DNA from: Planctomycetota bacterium
Lineage (GTDB): Bacteria; Planctomycetota; UBA1135; GCA-002686595
Reading direction: 5' to 3'
DNA: 64,000 nucleotides
NCBI GenBank assembly: GCA_016795325.1
Contig: JAEUHY010000012.1
Coordinates: 519,175 to 583,174 of the forward strand
This document shows positions 26,082 through 35,311 of the stretch, in pieces. Below the pieces are notes generated by a model that was given only the letters and a program-made list of their open reading frames with translations, made no database searches and had not been told where the DNA came from. Position numbers and translations under genes: made by a program. Numbering within the stretch: position 1 is the first letter of the stretch; each line of letters opens with the position of its first letter.

Positions 26082-27707
26082 TCACTTGCGCTTCTTGCGC
26101 TGCTGGTCCTTCTTGCGTTTCGAGCCGCTCTGGCGCGTCGGTGAGCTCCCCATCGGACGGCCCGGGGCGCCGCCCCCGCCGAGGCCGGGCATGCCGCCCG
26201 GGCCACCGAGGCCTCCGCCGAGACCTCCACCGAGGCCGGGCATTCCACCGCCGCGCGGGCCGCCGCCGAACAGGCCGCCCAGGCCGCCGAGCCCACCCAG
26301 GCCCCCCATTCCGCCGAACAAGCCGCCGCCGCCGGGGCCGGCCGCGAGTTCGCCCGAGGGCGACATCGAGCGCAGGGTGTCCTGCTTCTGCTTCGCGCCC
26401 AACTGGGCCCCGAGCCCGAGCTTGTTGAGCTCCTTCATCATGCGCTTCATGCCCTGGTGGGCCTTGAGCAGCTCACCCACGGCGTTGGGATCCTGGCCGG
26501 CCCCGCGGGCGATGCGCCGCCGCCGCGACATGTCGATCATCTCGGGACGCAGGCGCTCGCGCGGCGTCATCGAGGTGAACAGCGCTTCCATGCGCGCGAA
26601 ACGCTTGTCGTCGACGAGCTTGTCGAGGTCCCCCAGCTGGCCCATCCCGGGCATCATCGAGAGCACCTTCTTCATCGGCCCCAGGCGCTTGATCATGCGC
26701 AGCTGGGCGAGCATGTCCTCGAGCGTGAAATCGCCCAGGACCATCTTCTCGAACGAGGCCTGAGCCTCCTCTTCGCTGATCTTGGAGGCCGCCGACTCCA
26801 CCAGCCCCACGACGTCGCCCATGCCGAGGATGCGGCCGGCCATGCGCTTGGGATGGAAGGCGTCGAGGTCGTCGATCTTCTCGCCCATGCCGGCGAACAG
26901 GATCGGGCGGCCGACGATCGACTTGATCGAGAGCGCCGCGCCGCCGCGCGCGTCGCCGTCGAGCTTGGTGAGGATCAGACCCGTGAGCGCCAGCTTCTCG
27001 TGGAAGGCCTGCGCGGAGCGCACGGCGTCCTGACCGGTCATCGCGTCGACGACCAGGATCTGGTTGTGCGGCTGCGTGCGGCGCGCGACCTCGGCAACCT
27101 CGGCCATCATCTCGTCGTCGACGTGCAGTCGGCCGGCGGTGTCGAGGATCACGAGGTCGAAGCCGTTCTGGCGTGCGTGCGCGACGCCCCGCGCACACAC
27201 CTCCGGCGCCGCGTGGCCCTCGGCGTGGAACACGGCCACGCCGATCTTCGCGCCGAGCACCTTGAGTTGCTCCACCGCGGCGGGCCGCTTGACGTCGGCA
27301 GCCACGAGCAGCGGACGGCGCTTGTGCTTCTCGACGAAGTGCTTGGCGAGCTTGGCGCACGTGGTGGTCTTGCCCGCGCCCTGCAAACCCGCCATGAGCA
27401 CGATCGTCGGCGGCTGCTTGGCGAATTCGAGCTGGCCGTCCTCGGGGCCCATCAAGGCCACGAGTTCTTCGTGGCAGGCGTGGATGAACTGCTGCGAGGC
27501 CTCGACGCCCTTGATCACCTTCGCGCCGAGCACGCGCTCGCGCACGCGTTCGGTGAAGTCCGCGGCGACCTTGAAGTGGACGTCGGCTTCGAGCAGCGCC
27601 GCGCGCACGGCGCGCAGCCCTTCCTCGATGTTCTCGGGACGGAGTTCCGCCTGGCCGCGGAGGAAGGTGAACGCGCCGGACAGGCGTTGGGTGAGCGATT
27701 CGAACAT
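26082..27707 (-). CDS. ffh: Signal recognition particle protein Ffh (SRP54)
   Basis: A 541-residue SRP GTPase: N domain 1 to about 90, G domain with GLQGAGKTTTCAKLA, DTAGRLHVDDEMM, TKLDGDARGGAAL and IGRP-type closing loop, and a methionine-rich M domain for 4.5S RNA and signal sequences (RMIKRLGPMKKVLSMMPGMGQ, RRRRIARGAGQDPNAVGELLK). It is longer than usual because a Gly/Met/Leu-rich low-complexity segment of about 75 residues follows the M domain, ending in a basic cluster (KRKKDQQRKKRK). It targets membrane and secreted proteins co-translationally together with FtsY. Confidence 0.95.
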   Translation of the reverse strand: MFESLTQRLSGAFTFLRGQAELRPENIEEGLRAVRAALLEADVHFKVAADFTERVRERVLGAKVIKGVEASQQFIHACHEELVALMGPEDGQLEFAKQPPTIVLMAGLQGAGKTTTCAKLAKHFVEKHKRRPLLVAADVKRPAAVEQLKVLGAKIGVAVFHAEGHAAPEVCARGVAHARQNGFDLVILDTAGRLHVDDEMMAEVAEVARRTQPHNQILVVDAMTGQDAVRSAQAFHEKLALTGLILTKLDGDARGGAALSIKSIVGRPILFAGMGEKIDDLDAFHPKRMAGRILGMGDVVGLVESAASKISEEEAQASFEKMVLGDFTLEDMLAQLRMIKRLGPMKKVLSMMPGMGQLGDLDKLVDDKRFARMEALFTSMTPRERLRPEMIDMSRRRRIARGAGQDPNAVGELLKAHQGMKRMMKELNKLGLGAQLGAKQKQDTLRSMSPSGELAAGPGGGGLFGGMGGLGGLGGLGGLFGGGPRGGGMPGLGGGLGGGLGGPGGMPGLGGGGAPGRPMGSSPTRQSGSKRKKDQQRKKRK

Positions 27708-27787
27708 GGTCGTGAAGCGCGCAGGTTACTCGGGCACGGCCCGCGGCGCGCGCGGGCCAGACAATTTGGCCCGGCGCCTGGCGGCGA

Positions 27788-28666
27788 CTACTCGCGCGTC
27801 GCCAGCACCGGACGTTCCCCGGAACGCGCCAAGAACCCACCCATCGCCGCCGTGGTGTACAGCGCGACAGCGGCGGGCACCGTGGCCAGCATTCCGACGA
27901 ACAGCCCCGGGCACAGCCCCAGGAAGAGCGCGATCAGCATGAGCGGGATCATGGCCAGCAACACCGCGAGCATCGGCCAGAACTGACCGGAGCTGCGTTC
28001 GATGGCGACGCGAAAGGCGCGGAGTGCGTCGCGCTCGCCGTAGGCGATGGCGGACATCCACCACAGGATCCGCACGCTCCCGTAGACAACGCCCGCAAGC
28101 CACACCAGGACACCGACGCCGATGACAAGCCAACTCAAGGGGTCGCCGTCCGTGGCGAAGTAGAGCGCAGCTCCCGGGCCGACGGTGAGCCCCGCGAGGA
28201 CCGCGAACAGGACGGGCACGGCGACCTGCGCCAACAGCGACGCCAGCAGGGACGTGAGGTAGCCCTCGGTCGCGAACATGCGTTCGACGCCCGGACGTCG
28301 GCCGCGGCACAGTTCGAGGGCGAAGCGCGCCATGCCCAAGTTCACGTACGCCGCGAGCGGCAGCGCGAGCACGTAGTTCACGCCCTGGAACGTGTACCAG
28401 TTGCTCGTGAACGGAGTCTGAATGTCGATCTCCAAGGCCAGCGCGACGATCTCCATCGCCAACGACACCGAGAACTGGACGATCATCGCCAGCAGGAACG
28501 CGACCACGGTCAGCGGATGCGCGCGCAGCGCGTTCCACGCAAACGTGTAGACCTCCAGCGGATCCCACTCGAGCGGCGCGCCGGGCTCGCGACGGAGCTC
28601 GGGCTGCGGCTCGGGACCGGACTGCGGCGGTCGAAACGGATCGTCGGACTCGGCGCGGTTCTCCAT
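27788..28666 (-). CDS. Multi-pass membrane protein of unknown function
   Basis: 292 residues: a polar, Pro-rich N-terminus of about 35 residues, then six or so hydrophobic segments (for example LTVVAFLLAMIVQFSVSLAM, VAVPVLFAVLAGLTVG, WLVIGVGVLVWLAGVVYG, MLAVLLAMIPLMLIALFL). The layout, with WNALRAHP near the first helix and a paired helix bundle, resembles DUF975/DUF4013-type integral membrane proteins, without a clear assignment. It is 54 bases downstream of nothing coding on its own strand except murA's far end; its regulation is not visible. Confidence 0.7.
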   Translation of the reverse strand: MENRAESDDPFRPPQSGPEPQPELRREPGAPLEWDPLEVYTFAWNALRAHPLTVVAFLLAMIVQFSVSLAMEIVALALEIDIQTPFTSNWYTFQGVNYVLALPLAAYVNLGMARFALELCRGRRPGVERMFATEGYLTSLLASLLAQVAVPVLFAVLAGLTVGPGAALYFATDGDPLSWLVIGVGVLVWLAGVVYGSVRILWWMSAIAYGERDALRAFRVAIERSSGQFWPMLAVLLAMIPLMLIALFLGLCPGLFVGMLATVPAAVALYTTAAMGGFLARSGERPVLATRE

Positions 28667-28720
28667 GGGCCCCGCAAGCCTATCCGAGCGACGCTCCGAG
28701 CCGCTCGTCGAGAGCCCGAC

Positions 28721-30103
28721 TCACGCGCCGCTGGGAAGCGGCGTCGCCGGCACGATCACCTTGTCGCGCAGCGGCGCGGAACTCGCCGGTTCCTCGTCGG
28801 GCTCGCTGGTGTCGATCGAGACGTTCTCGTCGACACGCACGATCGAAGCGCCGATCTCCTTCAGGCGCTCCTCGATGCGCTCGTAGCCGCGGTCGATGTG
28901 GTACACGCGGTGCACCTCGGTCTGGCCGCGCGCGACCAGGCCCGCGAGCACCAGCGCCGCGGATGCACGCAGGTCCGACGCCATGACTTGCGCGCCGGTC
29001 AACTGGGCCGGCCCCATGACGATGGCGGAGGCGCCCTGGCGGCGGATGTTCGCACCCATGCGCATCAACTCCGCCACGTGCATGTAGCGGTCGGGGAAGA
29101 TCGTCTCGCTGATCAAGCTCATGCCGCGCGCCGTGGTCATGAGCGCCATCCACTGCGCCTGCAGGTCGGTCGGGAAGGCCGGGTACGGCAGCGTCGTGAC
29201 ATCGGTCGGGCGCGGGCCGTAGGCGCGGGTGTCGTAGGGCACCGTCGCGATCCAGTCCTCGCCATGGTCGTAGGCGAGGCCAGCTTCGCTCAGGCGCTCG
29301 AGGAGGATCATCAGATGGTCGGGGCGGCAGTTCTCGACGCGCACCGCGCCGCCCGTCAAGGCGCCCGCGATCACGAACGTGCCCGCCTCGATGCGGTCGG
29401 GGATCACCGCGTGCTCGGCGCCGTGCAGGCGCTTCACGCCTTCGATTTCGATGCGCGGCGAGCCCAAGCCGTGGATCTTCGCGCCCATCTTGATCAGGCA
29501 GTCGCCCAGGTCGACGACCTCCGGTTCGCACGCGGCGCCGTGGATCACGGTGCGGCCCTTGGCCAGCGTCGCAGCCATCATCACGTTGGCGGTGCCCAGC
29601 ACGGTCGGCCCCTGCGCGCCGCCCAGGTACATCTCGCTGCCCACCAGACCGCTGAAGGCCTCGGCGCGCACGTCGCCGCCGTCGAGGTCGACCTTCGCGC
29701 CGAGCGCGCGCATGCCCTTCATGTGCAGGTCGATCGGGCGCACGCCGATCACGCAGCCGCCCGGGAGGCTGACGCAGGCGCGGTGCATGCGCGCCAGCAG
29801 CGGGCCGAGAACGGTGACGGAGCCGCGCATGCGGCGCACGTGCTCCCAGGTCGCCTCGCTGCGCGGAACCGAGGCAGAGCAGACTTCGATGGCGCCGTCG
29901 GAGTGCTGCACCACGCGCGAACCCAGGCTCTCGAGCACCTTGAGCATGGAGCGCACGTCGGCCACGCGCGGCGCGTTCGGAATCACGAGCGGTTCGTCGG
30001 TGAGCAGCGAGGCCGCCAGCACCGGAAGCACCGCGTTCTTCGAACCCGCGACCTTGACCGAGCCGCGCAGCGGTCGGCCGCCCTGAATGACCAGCTTGTC
30101 CAT
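28721..30103 (-). CDS. murA: UDP-N-acetylglucosamine 1-carboxyvinyltransferase
   Basis: A 460-residue MurA. It opens [27 protein letters not shown] with the catalytic lysine of SKNA, and the PEP-reactive cysteine is kept in [15 protein letters not shown], so fosfomycin sensitivity is expected rather than the Cys-to-Asp resistant type. [13 protein letters not shown] and [11 protein letters not shown] motifs follow. MurA transfers enolpyruvate from PEP to UDP-GlcNAc, the first committed step of peptidoglycan synthesis. A C-terminal extension of about 30 residues ([12 protein letters not shown] onwards) goes beyond the usual length. Its presence indicates a peptidoglycan wall. Confidence 0.95.
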   Translation of the reverse strand: MDKLVIQGGRPLRGSVKVAGSKNAVLPVLAASLLTDEPLVIPNAPRVADVRSMLKVLESLGSRVVQHSDGAIEVCSASVPRSEATWEHVRRMRGSVTVLGPLLARMHRACVSLPGGCVIGVRPIDLHMKGMRALGAKVDLDGGDVRAEAFSGLVGSEMYLGGAQGPTVLGTANVMMAATLAKGRTVIHGAACEPEVVDLGDCLIKMGAKIHGLGSPRIEIEGVKRLHGAEHAVIPDRIEAGTFVIAGALTGGAVRVENCRPDHLMILLERLSEAGLAYDHGEDWIATVPYDTRAYGPRPTDVTTLPYPAFPTDLQAQWMALMTTARGMSLISETIFPDRYMHVAELMRMGANIRRQGASAIVMGPAQLTGAQVMASDLRASAALVLAGLVARGQTEVHRVYHIDRGYERIEERLKEIGASIVRVDENVSIDTSEPDEEPASSAPLRDKVIVPATPLPSGA

Positions 30104-30272
30104 CGACGATCTTCCTCACACGCGCTGTTCGCCGGCGGCGCTCGTCTCCACACGAGCACTCAGCGCGGCGATCCACGGCGCAGCGAGGTTTCAGCACAAC
30201 CGCGCGCCCAGTTCCAGCATCGTGCGCACGATCGCGCGAAGCGATTGCGCGGCCGCAGCTTGCGGCGACGGC

Positions 30273-30617
30273 TCAGAACAAACGCGGCAACATGGCGCCC
30301 AGCCGTCGGCCGCCGAGCACGTGCAAGTGCAGATGATCGACTTCCTGTCCGCCGTGCTCACGTGCGTTGGTGATCACGCGAAAGCCACGCTCGAGTCCGG
30401 CCTCGCGCGCCACCCGCGCGGCGACGCTCAGCAACTCGCCGGCGAGTTGGGGATCGTCGAGCTCCCACAGCGACGCGACGTGCTCGCGTGGGGTGACGAG
30501 CAGGTGGGTCGGCGCGAGGGGCCGGATGTCGTGGAAGGCGAGGACGCGCTCGCCGTCGTGCACCACCCGGGCCGGGGCCTCGCCCCGGGCGATCCGACAG
30601 AAGATGCAGGCTGCCAT
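30273..30617 (-). CDS. HIT family (histidine triad) nucleotide-binding protein
   Basis: 114 residues from the ATG at 30617, giving the usual HIT opening ACIFCRIARGEAPARVVHD. The histidine triad is present in DHLHLHVLGGRRLG, with the middle histidine as nucleophile. HIT/HINT proteins hydrolyse nucleoside phosphoramidates or dinucleoside polyphosphates. The paired FCxI cysteines near the start are seen in many zinc-binding HINT homologues. It is divergent from the TPR/alpha-CTD gene at 30771 and upstream of murA by 169 bases. Confidence 0.92.
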   Translation of the reverse strand: MAACIFCRIARGEAPARVVHDGERVLAFHDIRPLAPTHLLVTPREHVASLWELDDPQLAGELLSVAARVAREAGLERGFRVITNAREHGGQEVDHLHLHVLGGRRLGAMLPRLF

Positions 30618-30770
30618 GCCCGCCACTGTACGTGCTCGTCCGCGGCCCGCCGGGGTTCGCAAGTTGACGCCTGCGCGCGCCAACCGATATCCTCCCCCGC
30701 TTGCGTTGACCCTCCCTGGGCCGCGCCTGCCCGCTCCGCCCTACTCTTTGCCCCCTCTTTGGCCCCAGCG

Positions 30771-32159
30771 ATGACCACCAGCCCGTCCGCCCTCGACGCG
30801 ACGACCGACGCCACGGCGCCCGAAGCCGCCTTCGACCTGCGCACGGCCCCGATCCCGAACTTCACGACGCTCGCGATCGCACGCACGGAAGTGTTCCGCA
30901 CGCGCCGCGACCTCGAGAGCTTCACGCGCAGCGTCGAGTCCCTGGGCACAGCCGGTGACGAAGGCCGGCGACGCGGCCTGGGCCTGTGGATGATCGGACG
31001 GTACGAGCAAGCCGCGCAGGCGCTCGCCTCCTACGAGCAGAACGACGTGGTGTCGGCCTTCACGCGCGGCGGCGCGCTGATGTCGCTCGGCCAGTGTTCG
31101 GAGGCCGCCCCGATCTTCGCACGCCTGACCCAGCAGTACCCGGCAGAACCCAAACCGCGCGGCCTGTGGCTCGACGCGCAGCTCGAGATCGCGCTCTCCA
31201 AGGGCGACGCCGAAGCCGGCGCAGCCGCGGTGCGCGAGGCGCTCAAGAGCGCTCCCTCGGAGTTCGCCAGCAGCGCGGAGTTCCACTACCTGCGCGGCCG
31301 CGCGCTCGAAATCGAACGCGAGTTCGAAGCCGCGCTCGACGACTACGCCGCGGCGCGCGAGATCGACCCGCACCACCGCACCAACCTCTCGCGCCTCGCG
31401 CACCTCGCCGAACGCTGCGGCCTCGACGACATCGCCCTCGAAGCCTACCGCTCGCTGTCGCGCCAACTGCCCATCGACAAGTCGGTGCTCTTCAACCTCG
31501 GCATCCTGCTCGAGGATCTCGGCCGCGATCAAGAAGCGGCGGCGTGCTACGACGTCATCGTGCGCAACGAGCCGACCAACTCGCGCGCCCGCATCTACCT
31601 CGAGGATGCGCGCTCGGCGATCGACATGTACTACGACGAGGATCTGGAGCGGAAGGAAGACCGCCTGAACCAGATCCTGCGCACGCCGATCACCGACTTC
31701 GAACTTTCGGTGCGTGCGCGCAACTGCCTCAACAAGATGAACATCCTGGTCCTGGGCGACCTGGTGAAGCTCACCGAGGCGGAACTGCTCTCCTACAAGA
31801 ACTTCGGCGAGACCTCGCTGAACGAGATCAAGGAAATCCTCGGCAGCAAGGGCCTGCGCCTGGGCATGAAGCACGAGGAGGCGGTCGCCTCCGTCGAAGC
31901 GGCCACGCGTCCGCGCGCGGCCGCCGCCGGCGCCGCACCGGCCGAGGGCGGAAGCCTGCTGGAGCGTCCGCTGTCCCAACTGGACCTGTCGATCCGCGTG
32001 CGCCGCGCGCTCGAGAACCTCGCCTGCATGACGCTCAACGACGTTGTGCAGCACAGCGAGGACGAATTGCTCTCGATGCCGAACTTCGGGCACACGTCGC
32101 TTCAGGAACTGAAGCGCAAGCTCGCCGAGCAAGGCCTCAAGCTCGCCGAGTCCAACTGA
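30771..32159 (+). CDS. TPR protein with two C-terminal RNA-polymerase alpha-CTD domains
   Basis: 462 residues from the ATG at 30771 (the frame is open upstream, but this start opens a normal leader). Residues about 70-290 are helical TPR-type repeats (YEQAAQALASYEQND, FEAALDDYAAAREIDP, QEAAACYDVIVRNEP). Residues 305-366 are close to the canonical alpha-CTD: ELSVRARNCLNKMNI and KNFGETSLNEIKEIL keep the DNA-contacting Arg, Asn, Gly, Ser and Glu. A second, more divergent copy spans about 400-458 (DLSIRVRRALENLACM, PNFGHTSLQELKRKL). It lacks the alpha N-terminal dimerisation domain, so it is not RpoA. A transcription-related DNA-binding or adaptor role is inferred. ruvA and serA follow on the same strand. 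Confidence 0.88.
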   Translation: MTTSPSALDATTDATAPEAAFDLRTAPIPNFTTLAIARTEVFRTRRDLESFTRSVESLGTAGDEGRRRGLGLWMIGRYEQAAQALASYEQNDVVSAFTRGGALMSLGQCSEAAPIFARLTQQYPAEPKPRGLWLDAQLEIALSKGDAEAGAAAVREALKSAPSEFASSAEFHYLRGRALEIEREFEAALDDYAAAREIDPHHRTNLSRLAHLAERCGLDDIALEAYRSLSRQLPIDKSVLFNLGILLEDLGRDQEAAACYDVIVRNEPTNSRARIYLEDARSAIDMYYDEDLERKEDRLNQILRTPITDFELSVRARNCLNKMNILVLGDLVKLTEAELLSYKNFGETSLNEIKEILGSKGLRLGMKHEEAVASVEAATRPRAAAAGAAPAEGGSLLERPLSQLDLSIRVRRALENLACMTLNDVVQHSEDELLSMPNFGHTSLQELKRKLAEQGLKLAESN

Positions 32160-32201
32160 AACTTGGCTCACTGAATTTGGCCCACTGAATCTCGACCATC
32201 T

Positions 32202-32234
32202 GCGCGCGCCGCCCCGCTGAGGGCGCGGCGCGCG
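32202..32234 (+). terminator. GC-rich hairpin after the TPR/alpha-CTD gene
   Basis: Arms gcgcgcgccgcccc and gggcgcggcgcgc pair almost fully around a gctga loop, 40 bases after the stop at 32159 and before ruvA. No T-run follows, so it may attenuate or be factor-dependent. Just before it, a 14-base sequence ttggcYcactgaat occurs twice (about 32163 and 32177). Confidence 0.4.
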
Positions 32235-32272
32235 TCGGAAGGTGTTCCGGCGACGTCGCTGCGAGGCGCACT

Positions 32273-32845
32273 GTGTACGACTACATCGAGGGTCAGGTCG
32301 CACAACGCGCAGCCGGACGCGTCGTGATCGACGCGGGCGGGATCGGCTTCGACATCTGCACGCCGCTGAACGCCACCCTGCCCGCCTCGGGGCGCGTGCG
32401 CGTCTGGACCCACCAAGTGGTGCGCGACGACGCGCACTTGCTGTTCGGCTTCGCTGAAGCAGGCGACCGCGACGTGTTCCGAGCCCTGCTCTCGGTGACC
32501 GGCGTCGGGCCGAAGGTTGCCCTCGCGGTCATGAGCGGCATGCCCTGCGCGGAGCTCGTGGAGGCGCTGATCGCCGGCGATGTCGCACGCCTGACGAAGG
32601 TGCGCGGCGTGGGCCAACGCACTGCGGAGCAGATCCTCCTCGACCTGCGCAAGAAAGCGCTCGCGCTGCGCAAGGACGCCCACCAACCCGCGCGTTCGCA
32701 ACACAAGGCGCTCGAGGACGCAGTCGCCGCGCTGCTCAGCATCGGCTTCACCGAAAAGGAAGCGCGCAAGCAAGTGGAACGCGCCGCCAAGAGCGTAGAC
32801 CCGACCGACCTCGACCAACTCGTGCGAGCCGCGCTCGCCGGGTGA
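32273..32845 (+). CDS. ruvA: Holliday junction DNA helicase subunit RuvA
   Basis: 190 residues from the GTG at 32273 (YDYIEGQVAQ lead). Domain I is an OB-fold (GGIGFDICTP), domain II contains the two DNA-binding helix-hairpin-helix motifs (VTGVGPKVALAVM and VRGVGQRTAEQIL), and the C-terminal domain III (EDAVAALLSIGFTEKEA) contacts RuvB. RuvA tetramers hold the four-way junction while RuvB drives branch migration. ruvB and ruvC are not in the window. Confidence 0.94.
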   Translation: MYDYIEGQVAQRAAGRVVIDAGGIGFDICTPLNATLPASGRVRVWTHQVVRDDAHLLFGFAEAGDRDVFRALLSVTGVGPKVALAVMSGMPCAELVEALIAGDVARLTKVRGVGQRTAEQILLDLRKKALALRKDAHQPARSQHKALEDAVAALLSIGFTEKEARKQVERAAKSVDPTDLDQLVRAALAG

Positions 32846-32864
32846 CCCCCCTATCGATCCGCCC

Positions 32865-34505
32865 ATGCAAAGCTCCCCCGCGACCGTGGCCGCGGCGCAG
32901 CGCGCGCGCCGCCCCGAGAACATCCTGATCTGCGACGACCTGTCCGGCGAGGCGCTGGAGGAACTGCGCAAGCACGGCTTCGAGCCGCAGGTGCGGCTGG
33001 GGCTCAAGGAAGCCGAACTGTGCGAAGCGGTGCGCGACGTGCACGCGCTGCTGGTTCGTTCGGCGACCAAGGTCACGCGCAAGGTGATCGAGTCGGCCCC
33101 GCGCTTGGCGATCGTCGGTCGCGCCGGTGTGGGCGTCGACAACGTCGATGTCGACGCCGCCACCGAGCGCGGCGTGGTCGTGATGAACGCGCCGGCGGGG
33201 AACACGACGACGACGGCGGAGCTCGCCATCGCACTGCTCACCGCGCTCGCGCGCAACGTGACGCGCGGCGACCGCGCCGTGCGCGCGGGAGAGTGGAAGC
33301 GCCGCAGCACGCTGCTCGGCAGCGAGATCACCGGCAAGACCCTCGGGGTCGTCGGCCTCGGCCGCATCGGCCGCGCGGTGGCGCAACGGGGCCTGGGCCT
33401 GTCCATGAACGTCGTCGCGCACGACCCGTACCTGCACGGCAAGAAGAGCCCCGTCGAGGGAGTCGAGCTCCTGACTCTCGACGAACTGCTCGAGCGCTGT
33501 GATTTCGTCACGCTCCACGTGCCGTACGACGAGTCGACGCACAACCTGATCTCGCGCGAACGGTTGGCGCGCATGAAGCGCGGCTCGCGACTGATCAACT
33601 GCGCGCGCGGCGGTTTGGTGGACGAGCAAGCGCTGGCCGAGGCGCTCGCGAGCGGTCAGCTGCGCGGCGCGGCGCTGGACGTGTTCGAGAAGGAACCGCC
33701 GCCCGCCGATCACCCGCTCCTCGCCCGCGAGGACGTGATCGTCACGCCGCACCTGGGTGCGTCCTCCGAGGAGGCGCAGCGCAATGTCGCCCTCGAAATC
33801 GCCAGCCAGGTCAGCGAGTTCCTGATGGAAGGCGTGGCGCGCAACGCAGTCAACCTTCCGCCCGTGTCGAGCCAAACCCTGCGCCAGATCGCGCCCTACG
33901 TGCTGCTCGCCGAAAAGCTCGGCAGTTACTTGGCGCAGAGCCTGGAGCATCCGCTCGCATCGATCGAGCTCGCGCTCTCGGGCGAGGTCGCGCGCGCCGA
34001 GCACAGCCACGTGAGACTGGCGCTGCTCGTCGGCGCGCTTCGCATCGGCTGCGACACGCCGCTGAACTTCGTCAACGCGCCGCGCCTCGCCGCCGAACGT
34101 GGGCTGACGCTTTCGGAGCGACTCGACGAGGAACAGCACTACCTGCACAGCCTGGTGAAGGCGCGCGCTGTCGACCGCTCCGGCGCCACGGCGCTGATTG
34201 CGGGCAGCGTGTTCGGCCGCGAGCCCCGCATCGTGCGCATCGACGACCACCACGTCGACCTGGCCCCGCGCGGCGCGCTGCTCACCACGCGGCACGAGGA
34301 CCAACCGGGCGTCGTCGGCGCGCTCGGCACCGTGCTCGGCGCGCACGGCGTGAACATCCAGCGCATCGAGCTCGGCCCCGCCGCGTCGAGCACCGACCGC
34401 TTGGCGCACGGCTTCCTCGCGCTCTACGACAAGCCGACGGCCGCGTGCCTCGACGCCCTCGCCCGCATTCCGGCCGTGCGCAGCCTGCGCCTGATCCAAC
34501 TCTGA
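32865..34505 (+). CDS. serA: D-3-phosphoglycerate dehydrogenase (long form)
   Basis: 546 residues, the length of long-type SerA with an intervening ASB domain and a C-terminal ACT domain. The substrate domain starts ILICDDLSGEALEEL. The NAD-binding fold has GVVGLGRIGRAVAQR, and catalytic motifs follow: CARGGLVDEQAL (Arg), DVFEKEPPPADHPL (Glu) and TPHLGASSEEAQ (His). The ACT region (TRHEDQPGVVGALGTVLGAHGVNIQRIELG) is the likely site of serine feedback. It makes 3-phosphohydroxypyruvate from 3-phosphoglycerate. The phosphatase gene starts 8 bases after its stop and the aminotransferase follows. Confidence 0.95.
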   Translation: MQSSPATVAAAQRARRPENILICDDLSGEALEELRKHGFEPQVRLGLKEAELCEAVRDVHALLVRSATKVTRKVIESAPRLAIVGRAGVGVDNVDVDAATERGVVVMNAPAGNTTTTAELAIALLTALARNVTRGDRAVRAGEWKRRSTLLGSEITGKTLGVVGLGRIGRAVAQRGLGLSMNVVAHDPYLHGKKSPVEGVELLTLDELLERCDFVTLHVPYDESTHNLISRERLARMKRGSRLINCARGGLVDEQALAEALASGQLRGAALDVFEKEPPPADHPLLAREDVIVTPHLGASSEEAQRNVALEIASQVSEFLMEGVARNAVNLPPVSSQTLRQIAPYVLLAEKLGSYLAQSLEHPLASIELALSGEVARAEHSHVRLALLVGALRIGCDTPLNFVNAPRLAAERGLTLSERLDEEQHYLHSLVKARAVDRSGATALIAGSVFGREPRIVRIDDHHVDLAPRGALLTTRHEDQPGVVGALGTVLGAHGVNIQRIELGPAASSTDRLAHGFLALYDKPTAACLDALARIPAVRSLRLIQL

Positions 34506-34513
34506 GCGCGCCC

Positions 34514-35281
34514 GTGGCCCAACCGCCCCTTGAGCCCGCAGCGCGGCGCTGCGACGATTCAGGCCCGCCTTTCGGTGCGGTGGCGTTCGACTGCGACTCG
34601 ACCCTCTCGCACATCGAAGGCATCGACGAGCTCGCCGGCCCGCTCAAGCCGCGCATCGCGGAACTGACTGCCCGCGCCATGAGCGGTCAACTGGCTCTCG
34701 AAGCCGTCTACGGCGAACGCCTGGCGTTGCTCGCTCCCAGTCGCGCTGCGATCGAAGCGCTCGGCGAGCAGTACGTAACCACCGCACTCCCTCACGCAGC
34801 GGAACTCGTCAACGCCCTTCGCGAAAGCGGCAAGCGGGTGTGCATCGTCAGCGGCGGCATCCGCCAAGCCGTGCTCGTGTTCGCCCGCAAGCTCGGCATT
34901 CCCGACGAGGACGTGTTCGCCGTCGACGTGTTCCACACCCGGGCCGGCGCCTACGCGGGCTTCGACGAGGACAGCCCCTTGACGCGTTCGGGCGGCAAGC
35001 TCGGCGTGCTGCGGCAGATCGCACGCGACGACCACCGCGGCGGCGCCGCCTTCGTCGGCGACGGCATCACCGACCTCGAGGCCGCGCCCGCCGTGCGCCG
35101 TTTCGTCGCCTTCGGAGGCGTCGTCAAGCGCGCCGAGGTGTTCGCGCGCGCCGTGATCAGCTGCGATCGCAGCGACCTCGCCGCCCTCGTGCCGCATCTG
35201 TTCGCCACGGACGAAATCGAGCGTCTGGCGCGCGTCCCCCGCCACGCCCCGCTCGTGGCTGCCGCGCTCAAGGCGCGCTGA
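34514..35281 (+). CDS. serB: HAD-family phosphoserine phosphatase
   Basis: About 255 residues from the GTG at 34514, chosen for its 8-base spacing from serA. The HAD motifs are DCDSTLS (nucleophile Asp and acid Asp, motif I), IVSGG (motif II), a lysine in GGKLGVLRQI (motif III) and GDGITDLEAAP (motif IV). The cap insertion between I and II with GIDELA is like SerB enzymes. It should hydrolyse phosphoserine to serine in the last step of the pathway, supported by its place between serA and the aminotransferase gene. Confidence 0.85.
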   Translation: MAQPPLEPAARRCDDSGPPFGAVAFDCDSTLSHIEGIDELAGPLKPRIAELTARAMSGQLALEAVYGERLALLAPSRAAIEALGEQYVTTALPHAAELVNALRESGKRVCIVSGGIRQAVLVFARKLGIPDEDVFAVDVFHTRAGAYAGFDEDSPLTRSGGKLGVLRQIARDDHRGGAAFVGDGITDLEAAPAVRRFVAFGGVVKRAEVFARAVISCDRSDLAALVPHLFATDEIERLARVPRHAPLVAAALKAR

Positions 35282-35311
35282 GCCCTTCCCTCCCGCCAAA
35301 GAGTCGAACCC

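Noticed and set aside
30087..32159. RpoA, based on the alpha-CTD similarity
   Set aside because: There is no alpha N-terminal assembly domain; the N-terminal two thirds are TPR repeats, so it is not the polymerase subunit.
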